A stretch of DNA of 64,000 nucleotides from NCBI GenBank assembly GCA_016124585.1, contig WGNL01000010.1, forward strand, positions 1 to 64,000, in the 5' to 3' direction. The stretch is from Bacteroidota bacterium. Its GTDB lineage: Bacteria; Bacteroidota; Bacteroidia; Chitinophagales; Saprospiraceae. Below are positions 7,171 to 15,616 of this stretch, piece by piece. How positions within the stretch are numbered: the stretch's first letter is position 1; each line of letters starts with the position of its first letter. The notes beneath the pieces were generated by a model. The model did not search any database and was not told the origin of the DNA. It was given only the letters and a program-made list of their open reading frames with translations. The position numbers and the translations under genes are program-made.

Positions 7171-7662
7171 TTATTCCTTTTTATAAGTCGCTGGGTCAAG
7201 TGCCGCAGGCGTCCATGCTTGCAGCATTCCCATTACTTTTTTGCGGTCGTAGCCTTCGCCGGATTCCAGCAACCCTGTGTCCTGCGTGTGGATGCGGTTG
7301 CCTTTTCCATCCAAAATAATCAACACCGGAAAGCCAAAACGCTGCGCATATCCATATTGCGCAAACACCGCTTCATTTTGATTATCGGGCGAATAATTAA
7401 GGTGGTAAAGGACATAGTTATCCTCTAATAGCTTTTTTAGCTCCGCATCTTTTTCAATAAAATCATGGAACTTATAGCACCAGCCACACCAGTTGCCGCC
7501 GCCCTGTACGATGACGTGTTTACCCTCGGCTGCCGCTTTTTTAATGGCTTGCGCAATGTCTTCCGTAGCATTAGCTTCGGGTTGGTAGAGGTTGCCATAG
7601 GTTTTTTGCGCTGATGCGCCAATGGAAAATGACAGCAGAAAAAATGCGATTAGAATTCTCAT
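7171..7662 (-). CDS. Secreted thioredoxin-family protein
   Basis: A 163-residue protein with a signal peptide ending around IGASAQ. The mature domain has a thioredoxin fold with the active site NWCGWCYKFH (CxxC), followed by the cis-Pro region FGFPVLIILDGKG. Thioredoxin-like proteins of this type act in the periplasm on disulfides or in apocytochrome reduction; the WCGWC site suggests a reductase of the DUF255/thioredoxin_7 kind. ATG 7662 is chosen because it starts the signal peptide (MRILIAFFLL). A minus-strand TATTTTTG at 7698-7691 is a possible -7 promoter element. Confidence 0.8.
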   Translation of the reverse strand: MRILIAFFLLSFSIGASAQKTYGNLYQPEANATEDIAQAIKKAAAEGKHVIVQGGGNWCGWCYKFHDFIEKDAELKKLLEDNYVLYHLNYSPDNQNEAVFAQYGYAQRFGFPVLIILDGKGNRIHTQDTGLLESGEGYDRKKVMGMLQAWTPAALDPATYKKE

Positions 7663-7690
7663 GAAAAGTATTTTGAAAAACAATGATGAG

Positions 7691-7698
7691 CAAAAATA
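7691..7698 (-). promoter_or_regulatory. Candidate -7 promoter box for the thioredoxin-like gene
   Basis: On the minus strand this reads TATTTTTG, matching the Bacteroidota sigma consensus TAnnTTTG, 29 bp before ATG 7662. No convincing TTTG -33 element is seen at the right spacing, so support is partial. Confidence 0.35.
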
Positions 7699-7713
7699 AC
7701 GATGGTTGCAGTA

Positions 7714-8079
7714 TTAAGTTTTTTGCAGTTTCCTGCTCCGCCAATATTGCCAAATCAGCACGACCAGGCAGATAAGCACCCCAAAAAACTCTCTCGTCAA
7801 TTCCACATGCGGCTCGGTGGCTTTCATTTCCGAAACGATACTCGGCTCGCCCAACCTTATCCAATCAATAAAATCATGCGTCGTAAATGCCAGCCAAACT
7901 ACACAAATTGCTATACCCACCCAAAGCACATATTTATTGAATTTCCCAAAAGCCGCAAAGCCGCAGACGGCAGCCACAAACAGGTAAAGTGCCATCCAAT
8001 GAATGGGGTCGGGGTCATTGTATTGCACGGCGGCGAAGAGGATGAAAAGGGTGGTTAGGACTAGGTTGAATATTTTCAT
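7714..8079 (-). CDS. Transmembrane 220 (TMEM220)-like protein
   Basis: A 121-residue membrane protein with about four helices. The N-terminal motif FAAVQYNDPDPIHWMALY is characteristic of the TMEM220 family as I recall it, and the length agrees. These are small integral membrane proteins of unknown function found in bacteria and eukaryotes. It is in the same orientation as the thioredoxin-like gene (gap 51 bp), but a possible promoter in that gap argues against strict co-transcription. Confidence 0.7.
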   Translation of the reverse strand: MKIFNLVLTTLFILFAAVQYNDPDPIHWMALYLFVAAVCGFAAFGKFNKYVLWVGIAICVVWLAFTTHDFIDWIRLGEPSIVSEMKATEPHVELTREFFGVLICLVVLIWQYWRSRKLQKT

Positions 8080-8100
8080 GATTGAAAATTTGATAGTAAC

Positions 8101-8898
8101 TCACCAATAAATATACTCAAATGTGTGAATGGAAAAGAGTTCGTTTTTATTCCATATTTCCTGCTTGGCCATTCTCCCGTTGGGGTCGTATAAATATTTA
8201 AATAGCCAGTTTTGACGCTCATCTTCAGAATTGAGTTGAGATTCACTAAGGAGATTGTTTACATTGTACTTGAATTTTACTGTAAAATTTGGAAAGGCAG
8301 CCTTGTCTTTGCCAGTGAATTTATATTCTACTTGTTTTAAATAATTCTTGTCGTAGTTAAGGGAGATTATATTGCTGTAATTTCCAAACGATTTAATTGA
8401 CTCCAAACGACCTTCGCTGTCAAAAACATATTCTTTTGAAACCGAACCTGATTGCTTAAATTGATTCAATTTGAAAACATTGTGAACTGCCTTGATTGTA
8501 GCTGGAAGCGTATCCGGTTTATTTAATTTCCCATATTGATTGAATCTCCTGACAATCAGTTCTTTTTGATATAAAAACGAATCAATCAACTCATAGGTGA
8601 ATAAGGTTTTTGACACAAAATTGCTTTCAATAGGGATGTTGTCCCCCAATTTTGGGTCACTGGCAATTATTTTTTCCACATAACCTGAATCATTATACTC
8701 GTAAACATTCATCATGTGAAACTCATCAATGTTAGGTTTCAAATACTCTCTTTCAATAACCTTGGCAATATGATTTTGGCTAATATAGGATCTACTAATT
8801 TCTTGGAAATCTATCGCTGTGCTTGAAAATTCTAAGCAATTTTGTCCATTAGCCAACAAGGCCATGAATAACAAAAATATGGTAACTAGCTTTTTCAT
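8101..8898 (-). CDS. Secreted protein of unknown function, YD/RHS-like beta repeats
   Basis: A 265-residue protein with a clear signal peptide (MKKLVTIFLLFMALLANGQ). The mature part has repeated Tyr-rich strand pairs such as VYEYNDSGYVEKI, YVFDSEGRLESI and KYLYDPNGRMAKQ, which look like the Y-D-x-x-G-R repeats of RHS/YD or DUF4595-like beta meanders. No enzymatic residues are recognisable. It is probably a periplasmic or surface beta-sheet protein. It is only 21 bp upstream of the TMEM220-like gene on the same strand, so the two are probably co-transcribed. Confidence 0.6.
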   Translation of the reverse strand: MKKLVTIFLLFMALLANGQNCLEFSSTAIDFQEISRSYISQNHIAKVIEREYLKPNIDEFHMMNVYEYNDSGYVEKIIASDPKLGDNIPIESNFVSKTLFTYELIDSFLYQKELIVRRFNQYGKLNKPDTLPATIKAVHNVFKLNQFKQSGSVSKEYVFDSEGRLESIKSFGNYSNIISLNYDKNYLKQVEYKFTGKDKAAFPNFTVKFKYNVNNLLSESQLNSEDERQNWLFKYLYDPNGRMAKQEIWNKNELFSIHTFEYIYW

Positions 8899-9024
8899 TT
8901 AATCAAGGTCTGAACTAGAATTGAGGGTTGCCAAGTCATGAAGACTTTTGGATTATTACTTCCAATCTTCACAAAGCTACCCAATTCATGCTATTTCCCA
9001 ATATTTGGCGTTCACCATCCAGCT

Positions 9025-12000
9025 TCACCCCTTTATCAACTCCAACAACTCCTCCGCACTCAATTTTCCACTCATTTCTGTGCCATCCAGCAGACTGTCC
9101 GCCAGTTCTCGTTTGTCGGCATGGAGCTTCACGATTTTATCCTCAATCGTTTCCTCGGCCACGAGGCGGTATATCGTGACGGGGCGCAGCTGTCCGATGC
9201 GGTGCGCCCGGTCACTGGCCTGGTCTTCCACGGCGGGGTTCCACCACGGGTCGAGGTGGATGACGTAGTCGGCTGCAGTGAGGTTGAGGCCAAAGCCGCC
9301 TGCTTTCAGGCTGATGAGAAAAAGGTCACCCTCACCAGCTTGAAAGGCCCGGATGGCCCTGTCCCGCTGCGGCAAAGGGGTGCTACCGTCGAGGTATTGA
9401 TAGCTGATGCCCTGCTTCTTCGCCCATTCTTCGATAAGCGCCAAATGCTTCACGAACTGGCTGAAAACAAGTGCTTTGTGCCCACCTTCCAGCAGTTCCT
9501 CCACCGTTTCGGCGAAGAGGTTCAGCTTGCTGCTCGGAAGTTCGCTTGTCGGAGAAACGAGCCGTGGGTGACAGGCCGCTTGCCGCAGCCGCATCAGTTC
9601 TGCCAGTATTTTGAAACGACGGTCGCCGCCATCTGCACCGCCGCCTTCGATATTCTCGATGGCCTTGCGGCGCAGTGCTTCGTAAAATGCCCGCTCCTCT
9701 TGGCTCAGTTCCACGGTGAGCGTGATTTCCGTTTTCTCCGGCAATTCCTCCAGGACGTCGTTTTTCCTTCTTCGTAAAATGAACGGCTGAATCAAGCGCC
9801 GAAGCTGGTTCCGTCGCTCCCGGTCTTGCAGTTTTTCGATGGGAATGGCGTAGGTCTCGTTGAAGCGGTCGAGGGAGCCGAGCAGACCGGGGTTGAGGAA
9901 ATTGAAAAGGTTCCAAAGCTCGCCGAGGTGGTTCTCGACGGGCGTACCTGTCGTGATGACCTTGAAATCGCCTTGGAGCAGCATGGCCGTCTGTGAGCGC
10001 TTCGTGCTCCGGTTTTTGATGGCCTGTGCCTCGTCCAGTACGATGGTGGTGAAATGTTTTTCCACCAAAGCCTCCGCCTCCTGCTGCATCAATCCGTAGC
10101 TGCACAGCAGCAAGTCGAACGGTTGCAAATTGTCCAACATCTCCTGCCGATCGCCCTCGCCGAAGACCAGCGGATTCAGGGTTGGGGTGAATTTCACGGC
10201 CTCGTGGTACCAATTCCGCACCACGGATGCAGGGGCACAGACCAGCGCTGGGCCTTGCTTTGCACGGTCGAGGAGGAGAGCGAGGGCTTGCACGGTTTTA
10301 CCCAAACCCATGTCGTCGGCGAGACAGGCGCCCACACCCCAGTAGGCTAATTGCGACAGCCACCGAAAGCCGTCCTCTTGGTACGGGCGCAGTTCCGCCT
10401 TGAAAGTGGACGGTATTTTCGGGTTCACTTCCCGTGATTCCGCCAGCCTCGAAAGCTGCTTTTTCCAAGCGGCATCCAAGGTCACATCGTGCAGCAGTCC
10501 TGTGAAGTCTTCCAGCGAATGTGCCGCTAGCGGATGGAAGCGAAGCTCGGTTTTTGTCTTCGTAAAAATATTATTCAACTCCTCCAGCTTGCGCTGCAAC
10601 TGGCTCGTGATGGCCAAAAACTGCCCATCGCTCAGCTCCACGAAGCGCCCACGGGCATTCTGCGAGAGGTCGAGCAATTGCCGGAAATCCATGACGAGGT
10701 TCTCGTTCACCTGCACTTGGCCGTCCAGGCTAAACCAATCCCGCTCCTTTTTGATGCCGATGGAAAGTTGGTCGAAGCCAATCTGTCCCGCAATGCGCAG
10801 CTTCTCCCCTTTCGGATGCTCGATGATGGCCTCGCCTGCCGAGCGCAGCGGTTCCAATTCCATCAGCACGTTGAGACAGTCTTCGGCATTGTCGAAAAGC
10901 CATTCCCGATTTTCGCTGTCGGTGCGCAGCAGGGTAGGGCAGGCGTTCTCCACTCGCTTGGCATTGTCCTTTTCCGCTTTCAAATCCCGGTTCGCCTTGG
11001 TCGGGTGGCCGTTTATTTCAGCAATGATGCGTTCCCTGCCATCGCCCGGCTTGAAATACGGCGGTTCGGTGGTGAAAGGTTTTACGAAGAACTCAATCTT
11101 GAAGCCGTCGCCGACGGGCAGCAGGTGGATGACGGTGATCGGGTTGCCAGCAATGGTCGGTACGTTGACAGCTTCGCCATTCAGCTCCGACTGCACTGGT
11201 ACAATGCTGCTGAGGTTGCCGACTGCTTCGATTAGCCGTTGTTTTCCTTTCGGGGGAATGCGGAGCCTGCCATGTTCGAGCAGCCGATTGATTTCAGCAT
11301 GCTGCTCGTCTATTTTCATCAAAATATAGCGGGTGGGCGTCTCCCGTATCAGGTTGGCGCCAGCATCCTTGAAATCATGGGAAAAACGCAGCACGAAATC
11401 CTCGTCTTTTCGCTCCACGAGCAGTTGTGGCTGCTGCTCCACCAACTCCACGGAAATGGAGGGATTGTCCATCAGGAACAACAGCGGATGGCCGACCAGC
11501 GCCGGATAAAGTTTATCCAAATCAAATAAATACTCTACCCCACCGTAGTAGCTCTGATTGACCATTTTGATGGAGCGGGCAGCGGCCTTGTCGTGGTCGT
11601 TCATGTTTTCCACTTGCAGTTCCTTGAGGCGCTTCAGCGCCACATTGCGGCCTTTCGACCAGCCGGTTTTCCCCAAGGTCTGCTCTACAGGCTGCACCTG
11701 TTGTTTGTCAAAATCAACCCACCAGACGAGGCGGGTCTGCTTATCCTCGGCGGTAGCGGACTTCTTCGTTTTTTTACCCTGAATATGTAGCAAAGCCTCC
11801 AGCGAACGCTCCCAAGCCTCCGTTCGGGGGAACAGGTTGGTGATGCTCTCGCAGCCCAGTTTCTTCGACAATTGCGAAGCAGCATCCGCATATTCCTTGG
11901 CCAGTTTTTCGTCTTTTTCAAAAACAGCCAGCAGGGAAGTCAACTCCATTTCCACCCAGCGATAGCCGTTTTTGGTAGCGTTGTGCAAGTGTTCTTTCAG

Positions 12001-13149
12001 GATGGGTGCCACATGAGCAGGCAGCAACATACTGTTCCAGAAATGGGCGGCAGTGAAGAAAATCCAGTCGAGCGGCGAGCCGGGCGTTTCATCGAGACAG
12101 TCCTGCGCATCTATGAAATTATTGAGCTGAAAATGGATGCCCGATTGAAGGTATTCCAAGATGTTGGAATAAGGATTGGGCGGCGTATCTTCCGCAAGTT
12201 TTTGGGCAGTTTTGAGGTATTCCTTTTCTTTTTCCCGAAGGACTACCAGCAGGTGTACCACGCCAAAAAAGGACGGGAAAGTGCCTTTTCGCAGCCCCGC
12301 ATCCTTGCGGAACGATTTCAGGCCCTCTTCAAAATAGCTGAGCGCCAATTTGTTTTCCCCCTTGAAATAAAGCGCCGTACCCATGCGCAGATACCTGCCA
12401 AAACTGGCTTCTTCCTTCTCCGCCAGTTTCAATGCTTCATCGAAGTTCCCCTGCTGGAGCACCAGGTTGAATAAAATGACAGCGCCGGTTTTTGACTTTT
12501 CTTTGTCGGTAAGCCAGCCGTTGTTTTTGAGGTAGCCTACGTATTCATCGGCAGCGGAAAGCTCTGTCAGTGAGTGCGAAACAAGCTGCCCAATGGCCAA
12601 GCCCTGAATCACCTCCGGGAAGGTCGCCATCCATTCGGCGTTGAAGGGCGTGAAAAAGTTTTTGAAAAAATCGGAGGCCGCCCAATCGTTTGGGTGGAAG
12701 CGCTCGATGTCACCGATGACCTCGTCCACCCGTTTTTGGTTGCCTTCGTAAAGCGCAATTCGAAGCTCCCTGATGCAAACGTCGTAGTTCCTTGGCCCCC
12801 ACATCCATTCCCGGTAGGGCAGTACTTTCTGGATGTTGCGCACGTAGCTTTTGAACTTAGTGTCCACGACGGCCATGCGCATCACCAGTTCCCGCACTTT
12901 GTCCGACACCTGCATTTCATTCTTGAAGCCGAGGTGCAGCCAGCCCCCGGCATCCAGTAGCTCCCGGTATTCGATTACTTGAGGGACTTGGAGGGAATTC
13001 CCCCGGTCGTTCCGCACATCGCATTCCTGCAAAAGGGTGACCATCGTGCTTTGGCTGATGGGTTCGTAGGCGATGGTTAATAGCTTTAAAATAGTGCGCT
13101 CTGCCTCGTCCAAATCTTTAAAGCGCTGCCGAAAAGTGTTCAAATCCAT
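9025..13149 (-). CDS. SNF2-family DEAD/DEAH-box helicase, large
   Basis: A 1374-residue cytoplasmic protein. The C-terminal 450 residues are a complete SNF2 ATPase: motif I (LADDMGLGKT, about residue 943), DEAQ box (LDEAQAIKNRST, about 1036), GTPVENHLGELW, then helicase C motifs LDGSTPLPQRDRAI, LISLKAGGFGLNLTAADYV and DPWWNPAVEDQASDRAHRIGQ (about 1298). The N-terminal ~500 residues are helical and TPR-like, starting with a possible winged-helix segment; the middle resembles the poorly defined SNF2-associated region of bacterial relatives. Such proteins remodel nucleoprotein complexes and include RapA-like enzymes and defence-system helicases. It is transcribed divergently from the EAD-like gene at 13407, with 257 bp between starts. 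Confidence 0.9.
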   Translation of the reverse strand: MDLNTFRQRFKDLDEAERTILKLLTIAYEPISQSTMVTLLQECDVRNDRGNSLQVPQVIEYRELLDAGGWLHLGFKNEMQVSDKVRELVMRMAVVDTKFKSYVRNIQKVLPYREWMWGPRNYDVCIRELRIALYEGNQKRVDEVIGDIERFHPNDWAASDFFKNFFTPFNAEWMATFPEVIQGLAIGQLVSHSLTELSAADEYVGYLKNNGWLTDKEKSKTGAVILFNLVLQQGNFDEALKLAEKEEASFGRYLRMGTALYFKGENKLALSYFEEGLKSFRKDAGLRKGTFPSFFGVVHLLVVLREKEKEYLKTAQKLAEDTPPNPYSNILEYLQSGIHFQLNNFIDAQDCLDETPGSPLDWIFFTAAHFWNSMLLPAHVAPILKEHLHNATKNGYRWVEMELTSLLAVFEKDEKLAKEYADAASQLSKKLGCESITNLFPRTEAWERSLEALLHIQGKKTKKSATAEDKQTRLVWWVDFDKQQVQPVEQTLGKTGWSKGRNVALKRLKELQVENMNDHDKAAARSIKMVNQSYYGGVEYLFDLDKLYPALVGHPLLFLMDNPSISVELVEQQPQLLVERKDEDFVLRFSHDFKDAGANLIRETPTRYILMKIDEQHAEINRLLEHGRLRIPPKGKQRLIEAVGNLSSIVPVQSELNGEAVNVPTIAGNPITVIHLLPVGDGFKIEFFVKPFTTEPPYFKPGDGRERIIAEINGHPTKANRDLKAEKDNAKRVENACPTLLRTDSENREWLFDNAEDCLNVLMELEPLRSAGEAIIEHPKGEKLRIAGQIGFDQLSIGIKKERDWFSLDGQVQVNENLVMDFRQLLDLSQNARGRFVELSDGQFLAITSQLQRKLEELNNIFTKTKTELRFHPLAAHSLEDFTGLLHDVTLDAAWKKQLSRLAESREVNPKIPSTFKAELRPYQEDGFRWLSQLAYWGVGACLADDMGLGKTVQALALLLDRAKQGPALVCAPASVVRNWYHEAVKFTPTLNPLVFGEGDRQEMLDNLQPFDLLLCSYGLMQQEAEALVEKHFTTIVLDEAQAIKNRSTKRSQTAMLLQGDFKVITTGTPVENHLGELWNLFNFLNPGLLGSLDRFNETYAIPIEKLQDRERRNQLRRLIQPFILRRRKNDVLEELPEKTEITLTVELSQEERAFYEALRRKAIENIEGGGADGGDRRFKILAELMRLRQAACHPRLVSPTSELPSSKLNLFAETVEELLEGGHKALVFSQFVKHLALIEEWAKKQGISYQYLDGSTPLPQRDRAIRAFQAGEGDLFLISLKAGGFGLNLTAADYVIHLDPWWNPAVEDQASDRAHRIGQLRPVTIYRLVAEETIEDKIVKLHADKRELADSLLDGTEMSGKLSAEELLELIKG

Positions 13150-13179
13150 ATTTCATTTCCCAGTTTGAAAAAGGGCGAA

Positions 13180-13187
13180 CAAAGTTA
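13180..13187 (-). promoter_or_regulatory. Candidate -7 promoter box for the SNF2 helicase gene
   Basis: The minus strand reads TAACTTTG, an exact TAnnTTTG match, 30 bp before the ATG at 13149. No TTTG is seen 17-23 bases upstream. The rest of the 257-bp divergent intergenic region (13150-13406) holds no clear structure; a weak plus-strand TTTTTG...TAAATTTA pair lies near 13330-13357. Confidence 0.4.
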
Positions 13188-13406
13188 GGTGAAAGGAAGG
13201 GGAGCTGAATTAATAAATTTGATATTCTTCGAAAATTGGTGATTTCGAAGCTATGCTTGGATAGTGTTTCTTCTGGTTAGTCTAACAGCACGTCGATAAC
13301 CAAAACTATATTTTTCGATAAATGAAGGTGTTTTTGCAAAATCTTTTAAATTTACATCCGCCCCAAACTAATATGAGAAAATTCAATGAACAAACACCTG
13401 CCATAG

Positions 13407-15503
13407 ATGCTTGAACTTGCCAAACTGAAACAATCGCTGAGAGAACTTGTGACGGACGAAGGAATGGAGGCTGCCCTTAAAGCGTTGGAGAAACACCTGC
13501 CATCAGACGTACCCAAGTTCAATGCCCTGCTACAGCTCCGTGCTCGTCTCAACGAAATTGACAACCAGCGAATCAAAAATGTCGTTTCCAACGAACAGGC
13601 GACCCTCCAATACGATAAGCTCCGGGATGATATCCTGACCTTTTTCAGTGCCCTTCAAGAAAGTGATTTCTCGCTCGAAACAGCCAAGAAAGCTAATCTG
13701 GGTGGCGTGCTTTATCGCATTCCGGAACGGATGCAGCACCTCAAAAAGTCGAAATGTATCGTTCGGGTAGCCTTCGACGAGTCAGTCTTGAAAGATACGT
13801 TGGATACGGAGGTGGATGTGGTCATTGAGGCGTTGAAGGTTTCCAAAAACATGGAAGTGAAATTGGTGGACGAGGAGGGAGATGGCGAGTATTTTGAAAT
13901 TTCCAGCCGCTCTACACCGGAGCAATTCTTGGAACAAGACGAATATACCGAGTGGATTTTCTTCGTAAAACCTTTGGAGATAGGCAGCTACCCATTGGCA
14001 CTGATTATCTCCCTCGTTATCTACGAAAATGGGAAAGACCGCAAAAAAGACATTACCCTTGAAAGGACTATCAACGTCATTAGTGAGCCGGTACCGGAAG
14101 AGGCGGGCGACCATACTTTGCGCAAGGCAGGCATTTTGTTTGCCCTTCGTGATCCTTCCAAAAAGCCTGCAGGTAAACCACCTAAGAAAAAGACTTGGAC
14201 AAAAATTGCCGCTGGTGTACTGCTGTTGGGTATTTTGTTGTGGTGGCTTTTGCCAAAATTTTTGAATCCCGGATTTGAAGGTGTTGGCTCAGTGGAGGCA
14301 AAGGATTTTGAGCAGGCTTGCAAGCAGAATTCACCAGAGGCCATGATTGGTTTTTTAGCTAAATATGAGCATAGCCAATTTGACAGACAGGCGAAGGAAT
14401 TGGTATCCAAATTACTGCCAAAAATCAATCTCGATTCTGCGGTGCAAGTGTACCGAAAGACACATGGCATTACGCCAACTGACCTGGGCCCTGAAGGGGT
14501 TTCCGCTGGTGGGCAGCGGAGTGTTAATGAAACTGACCCACCAGTCAGCACGGCAGAAAAGCTGCCCGAAGCGGTCAAATTAGATTCAGTGAATAAACTG
14601 AAACCTTCCCAAATAGCAACGGGTGGTACCGATAGTGACGGTAGCGGTGAAGCTTTAGCCAATGATTCGGAAAATTTAGACCCCAAGGTAGTTCCAGTCA
14701 GTACAACCGCTAATGAGGAATTTAGGTCCCGTTGGAAAGAGCAGGACAAAGCCACCAATGATCCGCTAAATTGGTTGCCTGCCACCATGGTGAAAGTGAA
14801 GGGCGGTACCTTCAAAATGGGATGCAACGTCACAAAGGAGGGGCAGTGCACCGGTCGGGCCGAGCCTTACCATGAAGTGAAAATCAACGAATTTTACATC
14901 AGCAGGTTTGAGGTTTCACAGTCAGTTTGGAAGTCGGTGATGGGAAAAAATCCTAGTCATTTTGACGATTGCGAACTTTGTCCTGTGGAGCAGGTAAGCT
15001 GGAACGATGTGCAAAAATTCATCGAAAAGCTGAATAAACTACAGCCTGGCTGCAACTATCGCTTACCCACAGAAGCAGAGTGGGAATATGCTGCCCGACA
15101 ACTGGGCAAAGAACAAATTCGGTTTGGCGACGGCACTAGCCGTGCCAATCCTGACAATATCAATTTCAGCACTAAAGACTTACCAGGCCGTAGCACCGAA
15201 CAGGCTGGTATCGACCGGGAAAGAACCGTTTCAATATACGACTTGAAAGCAAATTCGCTAGGTCTGTACCACATGTCTGGCAACGTTTGGGAATGGGTGC
15301 AAGACCGTTGGCACGACGATTATGTGGGTGCGCCAAACGATGGTTCAGCTTGGGTTGATGGCAATGATAAACGCCGTGTGCTTCGGGGAGGCAGTTGGAA
15401 CATGGAACCGTTCCAGACCTACAACCGGGATTCCAAAAATGCAAACCGAGGTGATGATGAAGTAGGCTTTAGGCTGGTTTGCGAGGTGGTGTGCGGAGAG
15501 TAA
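13407..15503 (+). CDS. EAD11-like / beta-domain / TM / FGE-sulfatase-like (C-type lectin fold) protein
   Basis: A 698-residue multidomain protein. Residues 1-95 are helical (LKQSLRELVTDEGMEAALKAL ... LLQLRARLNEIDNQRIKNVVS), matching my recollection of effector-associated domain 11 of bacterial conflict systems. Residues ~115-230 form a beta-rich domain (CIVRVAFDESVL ... YTEWIFFVKPLEIGSYPLAL). A single membrane helix follows (~263-281, IAAGVLLLGILLWWLL), preceded by Lys/Pro-rich sequence. After a ~180-residue linker comes an FGE-sulfatase-like domain (~460-698) with GGTFKMGCN, RLPTEAEWEYAA, GNVWEWVQDRW, RVLRGGSWN and VGFRLV. The paired catalytic Cys of true formylglycine-generating enzymes are absent near RGGSWN, so a binding role is more likely than catalysis. 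The positive-inside rule suggests cytoplasmic N-terminal domains and a periplasmic FGE domain. Confidence 0.75.
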   Translation: MLELAKLKQSLRELVTDEGMEAALKALEKHLPSDVPKFNALLQLRARLNEIDNQRIKNVVSNEQATLQYDKLRDDILTFFSALQESDFSLETAKKANLGGVLYRIPERMQHLKKSKCIVRVAFDESVLKDTLDTEVDVVIEALKVSKNMEVKLVDEEGDGEYFEISSRSTPEQFLEQDEYTEWIFFVKPLEIGSYPLALIISLVIYENGKDRKKDITLERTINVISEPVPEEAGDHTLRKAGILFALRDPSKKPAGKPPKKKTWTKIAAGVLLLGILLWWLLPKFLNPGFEGVGSVEAKDFEQACKQNSPEAMIGFLAKYEHSQFDRQAKELVSKLLPKINLDSAVQVYRKTHGITPTDLGPEGVSAGGQRSVNETDPPVSTAEKLPEAVKLDSVNKLKPSQIATGGTDSDGSGEALANDSENLDPKVVPVSTTANEEFRSRWKEQDKATNDPLNWLPATMVKVKGGTFKMGCNVTKEGQCTGRAEPYHEVKINEFYISRFEVSQSVWKSVMGKNPSHFDDCELCPVEQVSWNDVQKFIEKLNKLQPGCNYRLPTEAEWEYAARQLGKEQIRFGDGTSRANPDNINFSTKDLPGRSTEQAGIDRERTVSIYDLKANSLGLYHMSGNVWEWVQDRWHDDYVGAPNDGSAWVDGNDKRRVLRGGSWNMEPFQTYNRDSKNANRGDDEVGFRLVCEVVCGE

Positions 15504-15534
15504 AATTGTTGTGTAAAGCTCGGAGCGGCCAAGT

Positions 15535-15561
15535 GCGCTGCACATGATGTAAGTGCAGCGC
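15535..15561 (+). terminator. GC-rich hairpin after the EAD/FGE gene
   Basis: GCGCTGCAC (15535-15543) and GTGCAGCGC (15553-15561) form a perfect 9-bp stem with a 9-base loop, 32 bp past the stop at 15503 and between convergent genes. Only a weak T-rich stretch follows (TTAGTTTTTC), so its termination strength is uncertain. Confidence 0.45.
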
Positions 15562-15616
15562 TGATGTTAGTTTTTCATGGAAGAATGTTGGCTTTTCAAA
15601 ATGTTTCTAAAAAATA

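Noticed and set aside
8938-9777. 279-codon plus-strand frame opposite the SNF2 helicase C-terminus
   Set aside because: Antisense shadow of the helicase C domain; its translation shows no family features, while the minus strand contains conserved motifs throughout.
10400-11329. 309-codon plus-strand frame opposite the helicase gene
   Set aside because: Low-information Ser/Phe/Arg-rich translation typical of an antisense frame; no start context or motif.
15350-15503. Possible diversity-generating retroelement variable region at the end of the FGE-like domain (RVLRGGSWN ... VGFRLV)
   Set aside because: FGE/C-type-lectin domains are common DGR targets, but no reverse transcriptase and no template repeat were found in the window, and the C-terminal codons are not enriched in AAC/AAT in the expected pattern.
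15535-15561. Attachment or origin-like site after the EAD/FGE gene
   Set aside because: The 9-bp inverted repeat is short and lies between convergent genes, which fits a terminator hairpin better than an att site or origin.
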